From JAWPMV01 sp039819665 (GTDB lineage: Bacteria > Bacteroidota > Bacteroidia > J057), in contig JBCBRM010000011.1 of the NCBI GenBank assembly GCA_039819665.1, positions 106,052 through 170,051 of the forward strand: a DNA stretch of 64,000 nt. The letters run 5' to 3'. Positions 1 to 8,963 of this stretch are shown here, piece after piece. The first letter of the stretch is position 1. Every line of letters begins with the position of its first letter. A model generated the notes under the pieces. That model searched no databases and had not been told where the DNA came from. It saw only the letters and a list, made by a program, of their open reading frames with translations. The position numbers and the translations under genes are program-made.

Positions 1-1940
1 CAAAATTCTGCTCCAAGGTCTAATTCACCTTTCGCCCAGATTTTGCCTCCATGAGAGGAAATAATCCTTTTGACATTCGCCAGCCCAATTCCATTCCCCT
101 TGAATTCGGATCTGGGATGTAAGCGCTGGAAGACGGCGAAAAGTTTATTTGAATAGGCATTTTCAAATCCTACTCCATTATCTTTTATCCGAAAAGTAAT
201 TTCGTTTTCGCTTTCTTGAGAACTGATTTCTATATGGGATTCATGTTTCTTGCTGCTGTACTTCAATGCATTTCCAATAAGATTTTCCCAAACGGTCCGA
301 AACATCTGAAGATCTCCATTTACCTCCGTGGGGAGGGAACCCATGTGAAAGTGGATTATTTGACTCTCGTTCTTTTTTGACTTGAAGTTTTCTGCCACTT
401 CGAGAATCAGTGCCTTCATGTCAAAGTTTTCGGCTGTAGGTTCTACATTTCTATTGCGAGAATAGGTAAGTAAGGCATCAATCATTCCTCCCAGGCGTTT
501 TGAGGCCTCAATTACTTTATTGAGATAATCCTGCGAAGATGCTGAAAGAGAATCTTTATCCTCCAATATCCAACTGGTATAGCCTTCGATATGTCTTACT
601 GGTGCCCGTAAATCATGTGAAACAGAGTAAACAAATTGCTCTAGCTCTTTTTTTAATTCTACCGTCTCACTTATGTCACGCATGATGGCATTGCTATGCG
701 AAAAATTACCTGCTGCATCTTTGATCCAACTGGAATTCAATTCTATATCAATGAGAGCCCCTGTTTTACTTTCCGGCTGTAATTCGAAATTGCTGATGTT
801 ATCCGCTTTACGAGAAATCTCGATCAATTCTTCCAAGCTTGATTTCTGAGAAGCAGGAATTAACTCTATCAGGTTTTTTTTCAGCAATTCATCTTCGGTA
901 TACCCTAACTTTTCTAAGGTAGTTTGATTGCATTTGATCATCTTTCCATCGGGGCCTGAGGATATCATCATATCAGGGGCCGTATGGTAGAGATTCTGGT
1001 ATTGAATTTTTGATTTCTGTAATTCTTCCTGTGCTGTGTTCAACTGTAATAAGTGGGAAAGTCCATTGGCCAATAGGGAAATGAACGTCAGCTGATTATC
1101 ATCTTTTGGGATTTCCTGTGAGAAGCGAGACGAAAAATTCAAGGTGCCAACGAGCCCTTCTCCCAAGATGATCTTTGTCCCAATGTAGGAGTTTACAGAA
1201 CCTGATTTATAAAGTGGGTGATCCTGCATTTCTGACAAAACCATATCGTGGTAATAAATGGGGCGGTTTTGAGTCATGACCGCTTCACACAAGGTGTCAT
1301 CTAAGCAAAATACCATGCCTGTTTTCCAATCCTTGTGAGGAGATTGAATACCCAAAATCTTATAGGAAGAATCCTTGACCACACTAACGATACCCGTTTC
1401 CATTCGCATCAAGCGGCAGCCAGTATCCAGATAAGCTTTTAGTATTTCTTCTTGGCTATTGTAGTTTTGCTGAGAAAGATTCAGAAGAATTTCCAGGTGT
1501 TTATATTTCTCACTAGCTGCATGTTTCTCAGCTTCTTTCTCTTTGGTGATGTCAGTAGCTATCCCATGTATAATTTTTACATCGTCTCTGGAATCCCTTT
1601 CATAAACACTCTCGATAGACTGTAACCAGACGTATTTATTTTTTCTTTTGTGTTTAATTCTGTATTGGAGACTTATTGTTTCTCCATCGTGGAGAGCGGG
1701 TAAGACTTCAGAGTGATGGGCAAGTATTCTATTGAGATCATTTGGGTGGATAGTTTCAAGCAGGAAACGATCTCCCATGCTTTGAACATCCTGGGGACTG
1801 TAACCTAAAAAATCAGATAAGGATCTATTGGCGTAAGTATTCGTATTTCTCTGAATATCGTAAAGATAAATGATGGCAGGAGCATGTTGAAGGACAGTAG
1901 CAAGTGGCTGGATAGTGGAAGTGGAATGAGGAGTTTCCAT
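1..1940 (-). CDS. PAS-GAF-PAS sensor histidine kinase (C-terminus cut by window edge)
   Basis: Read by eye from the ATG at 1940; the frame stays open to the window edge. Order: PAS domain (about residues 10-130), GAF domain (about 150-300), second PAS (about 310-425), then a HisKA H-box SHDLRAPVRHI with the phospho-acceptor His442, an N-box (ENLIGNALKYS), a G1 box DNGVGF near residue 587 and a G2 box GNGIGL near 615. No membrane segment is visible, so it is probably a cytoplasmic, Cph1-like hybrid of small-molecule and PAS sensing. Only a few tens of residues of the ATPase domain are likely missing. No response regulator is adjacent on the visible side. The signal sensed is unknown. Confidence 0.93.
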   Translation of the reverse strand, partial: METPHSTSTIQPLATVLQHAPAIIYLYDIQRNTNTYANRSLSDFLGYSPQDVQSMGDRFLLETIHPNDLNRILAHHSEVLPALHDGETISLQYRIKHKRKNKYVWLQSIESVYERDSRDDVKIIHGIATDITKEKEAEKHAASEKYKHLEILLNLSQQNYNSQEEILKAYLDTGCRLMRMETGIVSVVKDSSYKILGIQSPHKDWKTGMVFCLDDTLCEAVMTQNRPIYYHDMVLSEMQDHPLYKSGSVNSYIGTKIILGEGLVGTLNFSSRFSQEIPKDDNQLTFISLLANGLSHLLQLNTAQEELQKSKIQYQNLYHTAPDMMISSGPDGKMIKCNQTTLEKLGYTEDELLKKNLIELIPASQKSSLEELIEISRKADNISNFELQPESKTGALIDIELNSSWIKDAAGNFSHSNAIMRDISETVELKKELEQFVYSVSHDLRAPVRHIEGYTSWILEDKDSLSASSQDYLNKVIEASKRLGGMIDALLTYSRNRNVEPTAENFDMKALILEVAENFKSKKNESQIIHFHMGSLPTEVNGDLQMFRTVWENLIGNALKYSSKKHESHIEISSQESENEITFRIKDNGVGFENAYSNKLFAVFQRLHPRSEFKGNGIGLANVKRIISSHGGKIWAKGELDLGAEF

Positions 1941-2147
1941 TTTGTAGATAGATTCTTGAGGAGCTTATGAATAATTAGTATTGTATTTGAGGAGCCATGA
2001 GAAAATGGCTCAGTTACGTGTATTGTGCATGCGTCACTAATAAAATAAAGCTCCTATAAGTTAAATAGCTTACATCTTTGATTCGATATTTTTTTTGAGG
2101 AAATCTTTCACGTCAAATAAATAGGCGATTTGACAAGGCGAAAGACA

Positions 2148-2175
2148 CCAACCCAGGGAAATTCCCTTGGGTTGG
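2148..2175 (-). terminator. Hairpin between two minus-strand genes
   Basis: CCAACCC pairs with GGGTTGG and an inner GGGAA pairs with TTCCC. It lies about 50 nt after the stop of the minus-strand gene ending at 2226, where a terminator would sit. The run of T that follows on the minus strand is weak, so the terminator role is inferred. Confidence 0.45.
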
Positions 2176-2225
2176 CATGTCACCCATGTTGTATGTCACC
2201 CTGATAAGGTGATCGATCGTAATTG

Positions 2226-2873
2226 TTAAAACCGGCGGAAATGAATGTTCTCTGTGGGCAAATGGTCTGTGTTCATAAGGTAAAAGAGCGTCTGCATGAA
2301 CGAATGAGCTTCACGTGGGTAATTGTAGCTTAAAGGCTGCAAAGCAATTCCTTCTTCGTCTAATTGACATATCTCTTTTACTTGGGTTAGATGTAGTTCC
2401 AGGCAGTTTAATATTAGGAAAGGAGAATCTACAATCTGAATTTTGCCGTTTTTCTCATCAGTAAACCGAAAATCAATAAATATCTCCTCTTTCCCATCAA
2501 TTTCTATGATTCCTTTATGTAGCGTTCTTTTCAGAGCCTTTTGTATATAGAAAAAGCTTTTACTCTCTGCCCTCGGTAGAAGGATGTCAAATTGTATCTC
2601 ACTGATAGAAAGTGATTTGTTTTGATATTGTAAAACCAATTGCTTTTTGGGAACACTCAGCAATTGCTTTAGCATAGCTTTATAATAATTAATAGCTATC
2701 GCCCTGCTGATAATGTGGTCTCTATTTGAGAGTCTTCCCTTCTGATCCTTGATGGGCTTGGACCGAATACCAAAGAAGGTCTCTATAGAAGCCTGACTTG
2801 CTACTATTGTGGCAAGCAAAAAAGTGAGAATTGAGAAGCAAGTTAAGAGGTAAGGGCTGGTTAATTCTTTCAT
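2226..2873 (-). CDS. Hypothetical protein with N-terminal membrane anchor
   Basis: A 215-residue protein that I do not recognise. Residues about 8-26 are hydrophobic and would serve as a signal anchor or uncleaved signal peptide. The rest is predicted soluble with mixed alpha/beta character and no cysteine-rich or catalytic motif. The body contains a stretch about metabolite-like beta strands (IIEIDGKEEIFIDFRF) and ends in FRRF. It is transcribed toward the kinase gene but separated from it by a hairpin, so co-transcription is doubtful. It is probably secreted or held at the inner membrane. Confidence 0.6.
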   Translation of the reverse strand: MKELTSPYLLTCFSILTFLLATIVASQASIETFFGIRSKPIKDQKGRLSNRDHIISRAIAINYYKAMLKQLLSVPKKQLVLQYQNKSLSISEIQFDILLPRAESKSFFYIQKALKRTLHKGIIEIDGKEEIFIDFRFTDEKNGKIQIVDSPFLILNCLELHLTQVKEICQLDEEGIALQPLSYNYPREAHSFMQTLFYLMNTDHLPTENIHFRRF

Positions 2874-3300
2874 AGCGTGACCTGTAGTTAGAAAAGCTAA
2901 AGAAAGATGAGCGTAATGATTCTGAAAACGGGGTTTTGGAACCTTACATCAAAAGTATCCTGCTCCTCTCTAATTATGTTAGATCAAATTGAAAATATTC
3001 AAACATTTTATTATGTATGTGGAAATAATATATAGTGGAATTTATATAATCCGAAATAGGCTTTTTGACCAAATGCGTACAACCTTTCTAAATTGCAATT
3101 TTGCGTAAAATGAAAAACCAAATTTATCTATGACTGAAACTTACGTACGGATACTCGAAATATCGGAAAATCGTAGTCTCGCTAGGACGATTTTATGGTA
3201 AATGGTGTTGTTTATTGAATGCTTATTCTATATTCTCCCGGCAAACTCTTTTTACATATGCTAGTTTAACATATGGTCCTTTCTATTCGATATCTGCTTT
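2874..3300. other. 427-bp intergenic region, divergent genes
   Basis: AT-rich spacer between the divergent genes at 2226-2873 and 3301. It holds ATTTTGCGTAAAA near 3100, which resembles half of the NAD-linked dyad seen elsewhere in the window but lacks the second half-site. A 23-codon open frame from the ATG at 3130 has no supporting signal. No convincing RNA gene was seen. Confidence 0.4.
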
Positions 3301-3750
3301 ATGCCGTATAAATATTTATTCACTTCGCTTTTGATATTCCTTGCTACTTTATCTTTTTCGCTTATGTCTCAGGATTTAGCACCCTTTCGCTGGGAAAACA
3401 GGCTGGTAATTTTACTTACACCTTCGGAGGAATCAAATATTCTCAAGAAGCAGCTGCTAGTACTTAAGGAAGATATTCATGGACTAAAAGAAAGGAAGAT
3501 CGTACTCATTCATTCTTCGGAGACAGAGAGTAAAATTATGCTTCCCGAACCCAAACCCATACAACTTAGCGAATCAGAGAGGAATCGATTCAAGTCTACA
3601 GGAAAGCCATTTACCTTCATCCTGATTGGTTTGGACGGAGGTATCAAACTCCGACGGCACGAAGTCGTAAGTAGAGAGTACCTCTACGCTCTCATTGACG
3701 GTATGCCCATGAGACGGACGGAAATGAGAGAGAAGAGAAAAAAATACTAG
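3301..3750 (+). CDS. DUF4174 family secreted protein
   Basis: 149 residues with a signal peptide (about 1-23, ending near SLMSQ) and a body that follows the DUF4174 pattern: an opening ENRLVILLTPSEES strand, a middle GLKERKIVLIH segment, and the diagnostic C-terminal FILIGLDGGIKLRR followed by LIDGMPMRR. The family has a thioredoxin-like or peroxiredoxin-like fold without a proven reaction. The stop is followed after 3 nt by the DUF2809 gene, so the two are probably one transcript. Likely periplasmic. Confidence 0.85.
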   Translation: MPYKYLFTSLLIFLATLSFSLMSQDLAPFRWENRLVILLTPSEESNILKKQLLVLKEDIHGLKERKIVLIHSSETESKIMLPEPKPIQLSESERNRFKSTGKPFTFILIGLDGGIKLRRHEVVSREYLYALIDGMPMRRTEMREKRKKY

Positions 3751-3753
3751 CAT

Positions 3754-4152
3754 ATGTACCTGAAACGCAATAGAATTCTCTATCTGGTCCTCATCATCTT
3801 TACCATACCCTTAGGTCTGATGTCGCGGGCTTCTTTTGTCCCTACTTCTGTTTTGCCTTATCTGGGAGATATTCTCTATACCTTATTATTTTACTTCATT
3901 TTTGCTTTTCTCTTTCCAGAAATGCCCAAAGCGAAGGTAGCTGCCATTAGCATAGGCCTTTGTTTCCTCATCGAAGTCAGCCAGTTCTATCAGGCAGACT
4001 GGATCAATGAAATTCGTTCCAATAAACTAGGGGGCCTGATTCTGGGCTTTGGTTTTCGCTGGAGTGATCTGGTCTGCTATACCCTGGGTGGGCTCTGGGG
4101 ATATGCATTGGAAACTTACGGACCTCTGGCTAAGAGTATCCAGAAATCGTAG
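3754..4152 (+). CDS. DUF2809 family integral membrane protein
   Basis: 132 residues with four hydrophobic segments (about 9-25, 33-53, 62-76 and 103-122). It carries the DUF2809 signatures GLMSR near the first helix, GDILYTLLFYFIFAFLF, the acidic IEVSQFYQADWINEIR loop and the closing FRWSDLVCYTLGG. The function of the family is unknown; it is VanZ-like in layout. It starts 3 nt after the DUF4174 gene, suggesting an operon, and is followed by two strong hairpins. Confidence 0.85.
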   Translation: MYLKRNRILYLVLIIFTIPLGLMSRASFVPTSVLPYLGDILYTLLFYFIFAFLFPEMPKAKVAAISIGLCFLIEVSQFYQADWINEIRSNKLGGLILGFGFRWSDLVCYTLGGLWGYALETYGPLAKSIQKS

Positions 4153-4184
4153 GCGTAGATTGATATCTATACTATATCAAAATT

Positions 4185-4207
4185 GGCGGCGATAGCAATG
4201 CGCCGCC
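4185..4207 (+). terminator. Terminator-like hairpin after the DUF2809 gene
   Basis: GGCGGCG pairs perfectly with CGCCGCC around a 9-nt loop, and a TTTTT run follows about 8 nt later. It sits 33 nt after the stop of the plus-strand gene, between two convergent genes. Confidence 0.65.
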
Positions 4208-4230
4208 TACGAAGGTTTTTGCAAAAATAG

Positions 4231-4258
4231 GTCCGAATCCCTATGCAAGGATCCGGAC
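4231..4258. terminator. Second hairpin between convergent genes
   Basis: GTCCGAATCC pairs with GGATCCGGAC (one mismatch) around an 8-nt loop. Its place 39 nt beyond the end of the minus-strand prohibitin-like gene suggests that it terminates that transcript, or works in both directions with the neighbouring hairpin. Confidence 0.5.
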
Positions 4259-4296
4259 ACCTAAATTGCAATCAAACAATCGCTTGTGTTGTTTGC

Positions 4297-5208
4297 CTAT
4301 TGATTCTTCTTTACTGTAGTCTGACTGATATTCATAAAATCCTGAGGGAGTCCCCATAAAGGAATACCTGTTGGATTGATCATCAATTTAGTATTAGGAG
4401 AAGAAGCTAGCTTGGTAAAGGCTTCGATCGCTCGGTATTTCAACAACTCTTCTGAAAGAGATTGCCCGATAAGTTGATTGGCTTTAGCATCAGCCTCGGC
4501 TTGCATTCGGGTAGCATTGGCCTGAGCCTCCGCACGTAGTTCCAGGGTTTTCTTTTCAGCCTCTGCCTCCAGGATGACCACTTCTCTTTCCCCTTTGGCT
4601 TCAATGATTCTTCTTTCTGCATCAGCTTCCTGTTGCTGCTTGACAAACTGCATACGCTGGGCCTCTTGCTCTGCTTCCAGTTTTTCTTCAATAGCTCGGG
4701 TCAATCCAGCTGGAAGTTTGATACTTTTGAGCAGAACGTTGTCAATAGTGATCCCATATTTTTCCAAAATCTCATTCATCCGGGTTTTGATCTCCGACTC
4801 AATATTGGCTCGCTGGCCAGAATGCATATCCTTGGCAAAGTAACGAGCGGACACATCCGAGGTCGTGGACCTGAAAACAGGTAGAATTAGCTGATTTTGA
4901 TATCCCAGTCCAACTTCTTTTAGAAGTTCTGCTGCCGAAGCCGCTTTGACATGATACTGGATCGATATCTCGGATTGAATGGTTAGGCCTTCTTTGGAAG
5001 GAAGGGGAAGCTCTACTCTTTGATTTACAATTTGTGTGGGAATCTTAAAAACTACTGTGTTAAATGGATTGATACTTACACGGCCTTCATAAAGAACCTC
5101 TGGATCAATGACTCCTCTTTGCCGTTTTACACCGACCATCCCCTGATTAATGGTTACACAAGAGGTAAAAAGTGAAAGGGTAAAAATTGCTAATAGAAAT
5201 TTGCGCAT
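4297..5208 (-). CDS. Prohibitin/SPFH-domain lipoprotein
   Basis: 303 residues. A lipoprotein signal ends in LFTSC (Cys17), followed by the GMVGVKRQRG start of a band-7/SPFH domain (about 20-185) and a long charged Ala/Glu/Lys/Arg coiled coil (about 165-245). The Q-rich segment, KGEREVVILEAEAEK and LPAGLTRAIEEKLEAEQEAQR are typical of prohibitins. Such proteins form ring-like oligomers on membranes and modulate proteases or membrane order. The lipid anchor in place of a transmembrane helix is usual for Bacteroidota versions. Single-gene unit by position. A second, unanchored SPFH protein is encoded at 10832. Confidence 0.88.
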   Translation of the reverse strand: MRKFLLAIFTLSLFTSCVTINQGMVGVKRQRGVIDPEVLYEGRVSINPFNTVVFKIPTQIVNQRVELPLPSKEGLTIQSEISIQYHVKAASAAELLKEVGLGYQNQLILPVFRSTTSDVSARYFAKDMHSGQRANIESEIKTRMNEILEKYGITIDNVLLKSIKLPAGLTRAIEEKLEAEQEAQRMQFVKQQQEADAERRIIEAKGEREVVILEAEAEKKTLELRAEAQANATRMQAEADAKANQLIGQSLSEELLKYRAIEAFTKLASSPNTKLMINPTGIPLWGLPQDFMNISQTTVKKNQ

Positions 5209-5340
5209 ATTATCACGGTTAAAAATTTACGAATAATATGTCTCGGGTGGGTGTCTACAAAAATAACCAGTTTCTGCTTCTGAAGTTTGCACGAATAATC
5301 AGTAAACATACATGCTTATTCATTCATAGCAATTTCGCCT

Positions 5341-5348
5341 TATCTTTG
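5341..5348 (+). promoter_or_regulatory. -7 promoter element (TATCTTTG)
   Basis: TATCTTTG matches the Bacteroidota -7 consensus TAnnTTTG and lies 17 nt before the ATG of the FkbM gene. No clear TTG is found 19-21 nt upstream, so the match is partial. Confidence 0.4.
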
Positions 5349-5365
5349 CAGGATATTTGGAATAA

Positions 5366-6004
5366 ATGAAGCTATCTCTGCTAAAAAGAAAGATATTAAA
5401 TCGGGGCGCCTATTATATCTCTTTGTGGAAGTTGAGACCCTTACTCGCCAGACTGAATGAGCGTTCCTTGGTACTGGATTGTGGAGCAAATATTGGCGAG
5501 ATCAGCCAGCAATTTTTGAATACAGGCGCTGAAGTAATTGCTTTCGAACCGGATCCAACGGCTTTTTCTTTATTAGAAAAAAGATTTAAGGGAAAAAAAG
5601 GTGTCCAACTGATAAATAAGGCAGTTTGGATAGAAAACACACAGCTTACCTTTTACTTACATGAAGATCGTGAAGAAGATCATGCCGAGCTTACGGTGAG
5701 TTCCTCAGTCTATGGCAACAAGAAAAATGTAAGTCAGGAGCATAAGTTGGAGGTAGAAGCCATAGACCTCATTGACTTCATTGATAAATTGGATAGAAGG
5801 GTGAGTTTGATTAAAATAGATATCGAAGGGGCCGAAACGGATATCTTATATAAAATGATTGAAGCAGAGACTTACAAGAAATTTGACCTGGCGGTAGTCG
5901 AAACCCATGAAAGCAAAATACCCGATCAGGCGAAAGAGATTGAAAAAATTAAAGCCTTATTCGAAGAAAAAGGCATAGATAATATAAAACTCAACTGGAT
6001 CTAA
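5366..6004 (+). CDS. FkbM family SAM-dependent methyltransferase
   Basis: 212 residues with a class I methyltransferase core. The SAM motif I is LVLDCGANIGEIS (about 35-47), followed by the acidic post-strand motif VIAFEPDPTAF. The FkbM signature VSLIKIDIEGAETDIL lies around residues 145-160, and AVVETHE near 175-181. Family members methylate hydroxyls of sugars or polyketides, often in surface-polysaccharide loci. There is no glycosyltransferase cluster nearby, so the substrate is open. It is followed after 5 nt by the PhoD-like gene and may share its transcript. Confidence 0.85.
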   Translation: MKLSLLKRKILNRGAYYISLWKLRPLLARLNERSLVLDCGANIGEISQQFLNTGAEVIAFEPDPTAFSLLEKRFKGKKGVQLINKAVWIENTQLTFYLHEDREEDHAELTVSSSVYGNKKNVSQEHKLEVEAIDLIDFIDKLDRRVSLIKIDIEGAETDILYKMIEAETYKKFDLAVVETHESKIPDQAKEIEKIKALFEEKGIDNIKLNWI

Positions 6005-6009
6005 AACAG

Positions 6010-7629
6010 ATGAAAAAACTTGCTATACTGCTACCTACACTCCTTTTGCTTTGGGCCTGTTCTGAAGTGAAAAAAGCTTCCAGCATGGAGCCTCCTGTAA
6101 AAGCTCCCTTCGAAAATATTGATACCCTGGCTACCAATGATTGGTGGAACCGTGGGCCGAGTAAAATTATCGATATGAAAGTCGATCGAAAGGATGTCAT
6201 CGCCTTTGGGATATATACGGTCGCCAATAAAACCTTAAAGCTGAGTGCACAGCTTTTTCCGCTTTATCCGGATGAAAGCAGGGAAGTCAGCTTGGAAATC
6301 AAAGAAGGAGAAAGCTGGAAAGAGATTCAGACCCAAAAAGTCAATGATCTGGGATGGTCAGCTTTATTTCGGGTAGAAAACTGGGATGATTCTAAGGATG
6401 TGCCTTACAGACTAAAACATGGAGAGGAAGCCAGCTATGAAGGCCTAATCAGAAGGGACCCCAAAGATAAATCCGAGATTGTTTTGGCTGCCTTTTCTTG
6501 CAACAGCAATAAAGACAGAGGAGATCGAGCGAACTATGTTCGCAATGTAAACCACCATGATCCGGATCTTTTATTCTTTGCGGGAGATCAATCTTATGAC
6601 CACAAAGAGCATACAGCAGCCTGGCTGAAATTTGGGATGCAGTTTAGAGAGCTTTTTCGAGAAAGGCCATGTATTACCATTCCGGATGATCACGATATAG
6701 GGCAGGGAAACATCTGGGGAGAATATGGGAAGAAAGCTGCTTCTCCTGCTGGCCCGGATGGCGGCTATTTCTATCATCATGAATATGTCAAAATGGTTGA
6801 AAGATGTCAGACGGCTCATTTACCTGACCCTTTCGACCCTAGTCCAATAGAGCAAGGAATAGGTGTTTACTATACAAATCTGATTATTGGTGAAGTCGAT
6901 TTCGCAATCATTGAGGATAGGAAATTTAAATCTGGACCTGAAGGGAAAATTCCCCAGCAAGGTCCCCGTCCCGATCATATCCGAAATCCTGATTATGATC
7001 CTAAGAGTGTGGATGTGGAAGGTCTTGAACTTCTTGGGCAAAGGCAATTGGATTTTCTGGATAGTTGGGGAGAAAATAAAGAGGGAAATGTGATGAAGGC
7101 AGTTCTTTCGCAAACCGGTTTTTGTGGAGGTGCACATTTACATGGAAAAAAGGAAAACCGTTTACATGCAGATATGGATTCCAACGGCTGGCCCCAGACT
7201 GGTCGAAATAAAGCGATAAAGGCCATCAAAAAAGCAAATGCAGTACATATTGCTGGAGACCAGCATTTGGCCACCATTATTCAACATGGGAGCGAAGCAT
7301 GGGAAGATGGTCCCTGGGCCTTTGTGGTTCCTGCGATTGTAAACAATTATTACAGCAGATGGTGGTGGCCGGAAGATGAGAAAGCTGGGGAAAATGGCAA
7401 TGATATTTTACCCTGGACAGGTCGTTATCTGGATGGTTTCAACAATAGAATTACGATGCAGGCCTATGTAAATCCTGAAAGTCCTTCCAGTGGTTCTGGA
7501 TATGGCTTGATACGTTTCGATAAAACAGCAAACAAGGTAACATTTGAGTGCTGGCCACGTGAGATGGATGTTTCAAAAGCTGATGCACAGCAATTTACAG
7601 GTTGGCCATTTACCGTAAATATGGATTAA
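6010..7629 (+). CDS. PhoD-like metallophosphatase lipoprotein
   Basis: 539 residues, lipoprotein signal ending LLLWAC (Cys17). The metallophosphatase core follows the PhoD pattern: LAAFSCNSN, FFAGDQSYD, PDDHDIGQGN and the late IAGDQHLA with the metal-binding Asp and His. An N-terminal beta domain (about 40-150) precedes it. PhoD enzymes are Ca/Fe-dependent phosphomonoesterases and phosphodiesterases of the cell envelope. The exact substrate cannot be read from sequence; some Bacteroidota homologues sit in polysaccharide or sulfatase loci. The next gene begins 1 nt after the stop, so it heads a three-lipoprotein operon. Confidence 0.88.
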   Translation: MKKLAILLPTLLLLWACSEVKKASSMEPPVKAPFENIDTLATNDWWNRGPSKIIDMKVDRKDVIAFGIYTVANKTLKLSAQLFPLYPDESREVSLEIKEGESWKEIQTQKVNDLGWSALFRVENWDDSKDVPYRLKHGEEASYEGLIRRDPKDKSEIVLAAFSCNSNKDRGDRANYVRNVNHHDPDLLFFAGDQSYDHKEHTAAWLKFGMQFRELFRERPCITIPDDHDIGQGNIWGEYGKKAASPAGPDGGYFYHHEYVKMVERCQTAHLPDPFDPSPIEQGIGVYYTNLIIGEVDFAIIEDRKFKSGPEGKIPQQGPRPDHIRNPDYDPKSVDVEGLELLGQRQLDFLDSWGENKEGNVMKAVLSQTGFCGGAHLHGKKENRLHADMDSNGWPQTGRNKAIKAIKKANAVHIAGDQHLATIIQHGSEAWEDGPWAFVVPAIVNNYYSRWWWPEDEKAGENGNDILPWTGRYLDGFNNRITMQAYVNPESPSSGSGYGLIRFDKTANKVTFECWPREMDVSKADAQQFTGWPFTVNMD

Positions 7630-7630
7630 G

Positions 7631-8416
7631 ATGAACTCACTAAAATTTCTTCTTTTAATAATTTTAAGTTGCTGGTGCTGTATCGCCTGTAAAGATCCTG
7701 GTCCTCCTATAGCTGATGTCGGGGAAAGGCTGGACCCACCATTCACCGGAACCATTTTTCTGGATCCTGATATTATTACGCCAGATGATCCAACTACTTT
7801 TACCGGTTTGGTGGATGCAGGTAAAGATGCAAGAACGATGTATGACCGGCGAGCCAATGATTGGGTGCAATTAGAACCCTGGCTATTTAATGCAAGTTTT
7901 GACGATGGGTTGCGTATTGAAATGCAGGTAAACCCTGAGTTTGGTACACAGGACCAGGCCAGAATTGAGGCTGAGAAATATGCAGAAGTCATCGGTCGGC
8001 TTCCTACCTCTTTGAGAAAAGATGTAGAGACCTCATGGATACATAAAGGGATAAATCCTTTTGGAGGAGGAAATCGAAATCTGCTCATTCATGTAGGGCA
8101 AGCAGATTTATATGTGAATGACGGGATTTTGGAAGAAACCCTGGTGCATGAGGCAAGTCATACGTCTTTGGATGCCGAACACGCTACTTCAGAAGGCTGG
8201 AAAGCTGCACAGGAAGATGATCCTGCATTTATCTCTACCTATGCAAGAGATAATCCGGAAAGAGAAGATATTGCAGAAAGTTTTTTGTTGTATTTGGCCT
8301 TTAGATATAGAGGAGATAGAATTTCCCAGGCATTAAAAGATGATATAATCGTGCATATGTCAGCAAGGGTAAAGTATTTCGATTCTCTGAATCTGAATAT
8401 GTATCCCATTGAATAA
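7631..8416 (+). CDS. Putative zinc metallopeptidase lipoprotein (HExxH)
   Basis: 261 residues with a lipoprotein signal (SCWCCIAC, Cys20). The sequence shows a zincin motif HEASH at 173-177, and EDIAESF about 40 residues later with Glu216 as a likely third zinc ligand, so a gluzincin-type site. The region before the motif (SWIHKGINPFGGGNRNLLIH) carries no known family signature that I can name. I see no propeptide. It follows the PhoD-like gene by 1 nt and overlaps the region just before the next small lipoprotein, so the three are probably made together at the outer membrane. Peptidase activity is inferred from the motif only. Confidence 0.7.
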   Translation: MNSLKFLLLIILSCWCCIACKDPGPPIADVGERLDPPFTGTIFLDPDIITPDDPTTFTGLVDAGKDARTMYDRRANDWVQLEPWLFNASFDDGLRIEMQVNPEFGTQDQARIEAEKYAEVIGRLPTSLRKDVETSWIHKGINPFGGGNRNLLIHVGQADLYVNDGILEETLVHEASHTSLDAEHATSEGWKAAQEDDPAFISTYARDNPEREDIAESFLLYLAFRYRGDRISQALKDDIIVHMSARVKYFDSLNLNMYPIE

Positions 8417-8420
8417 AAAT

Positions 8421-8744
8421 ATGAAACTCCATTCTTTGTTTTATCCTTTACTCGTACTTGGACTGATTTTCGCCTGTAAAGAAATAAATCCCTTAATAGC
8501 CACGGGTAAGTCTTATCAGGAAAAGCAGGACTATACTACCCTGAAAATGGTGATGGATGGCCTTGATACAGGAATAGATAAGAGCCGCTTGCACGAATTA
8601 TTAGGAGAGCCCATAGATATGGGATTTGACTATCGCTACTTATTGGATTCTGTAGGTCCGGAGGGCTGTGTAGTTGGTGCAGTTTTTCATCTGGATAGTG
8701 AAGGAAAGGTCGATGATAAGTGGATCGGCGAAATTTGCGAATAA
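8421..8744 (+). CDS. Small BamE/SmpA-like lipoprotein
   Basis: I chose the ATG at 8421 over a TTG at 8409 that lies inside the previous gene; it gives a clean lipoprotein signal MKLHSLFYPLLVLGLIFAC. The mature part (about 88 residues) holds DGLDTGIDKSRLHELLGEPIDMGFDYRYLLDSVG, which resembles the GMSRxEVxxLLGxP turn of SmpA/OmlA/BamE folds, and ends in GCVVGAVFHLDSEGKV..WIGEICE, a pattern shared by small Bacteroidota lipoproteins. Two cysteines (in GCVVG and GEIC) could form a disulfide. Third gene of the lipoprotein run. The function is unknown. Confidence 0.7.
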   Translation: MKLHSLFYPLLVLGLIFACKEINPLIATGKSYQEKQDYTTLKMVMDGLDTGIDKSRLHELLGEPIDMGFDYRYLLDSVGPEGCVVGAVFHLDSEGKVDDKWIGEICE

Positions 8745-8960
8745 TCAACAATGACAATCATACCATTGATGCACAATTCTCGCCAATTCATCAAGATGTG
8801 AAAGAATGGCTGCTTCTCCTATAAAAACTTCCTCTCCATCTGTAAGAATTATTTCATCCTGATCAGAATTGATTATCTCTTTCGCAAGAGATAGTTCTTC
8901 CATTTTTTCGAGAATAATCTTATATAAAGAAGAATCGGGAGAGGCGGTGAGGCTTAGCAT
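8745..8960 (-). CDS. Small protein ending in WYDCHC
   Basis: 71 residues from the ATG at 8960 (the longer frame upstream runs into the GNAT gene and looks non-coding). Its pattern, an amphipathic segment DSSLYKIILEKMEELSLAKEI, a strand IILTDGEEVFIGEAAILSHLDELA and a terminal WYDCHC, resembles small Bacteroidota proteins with a glutaredoxin-like C-terminal half, but no CxxC active site is present. The last two cysteines are spaced C-H-C and may bind a metal. Divergent from the GNAT gene with only 46 bp between starts. Its stop abuts the stop of the lipoprotein gene. Existence as a gene is likely, function unknown. Confidence 0.55.
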   Translation of the reverse strand: MLSLTASPDSSLYKIILEKMEELSLAKEIINSDQDEIILTDGEEVFIGEAAILSHLDELARIVHQWYDCHC

Positions 8961-8963
8961 ATA

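Noticed and set aside
3095..3115. ATTTTGCGTAAAA near 3100 as a fifth NAD-type dyad
   Set aside because: Only one half-site is present; the position that should read AC in the GT-N7-AC core reads AA, and no gene starts within 180 bp.
4231..4245. GTCCGAATCC resembling the T-arm of a tRNA
   Set aside because: No acceptor, D or anticodon arm surrounds it; it is one arm of a hairpin between convergent genes.
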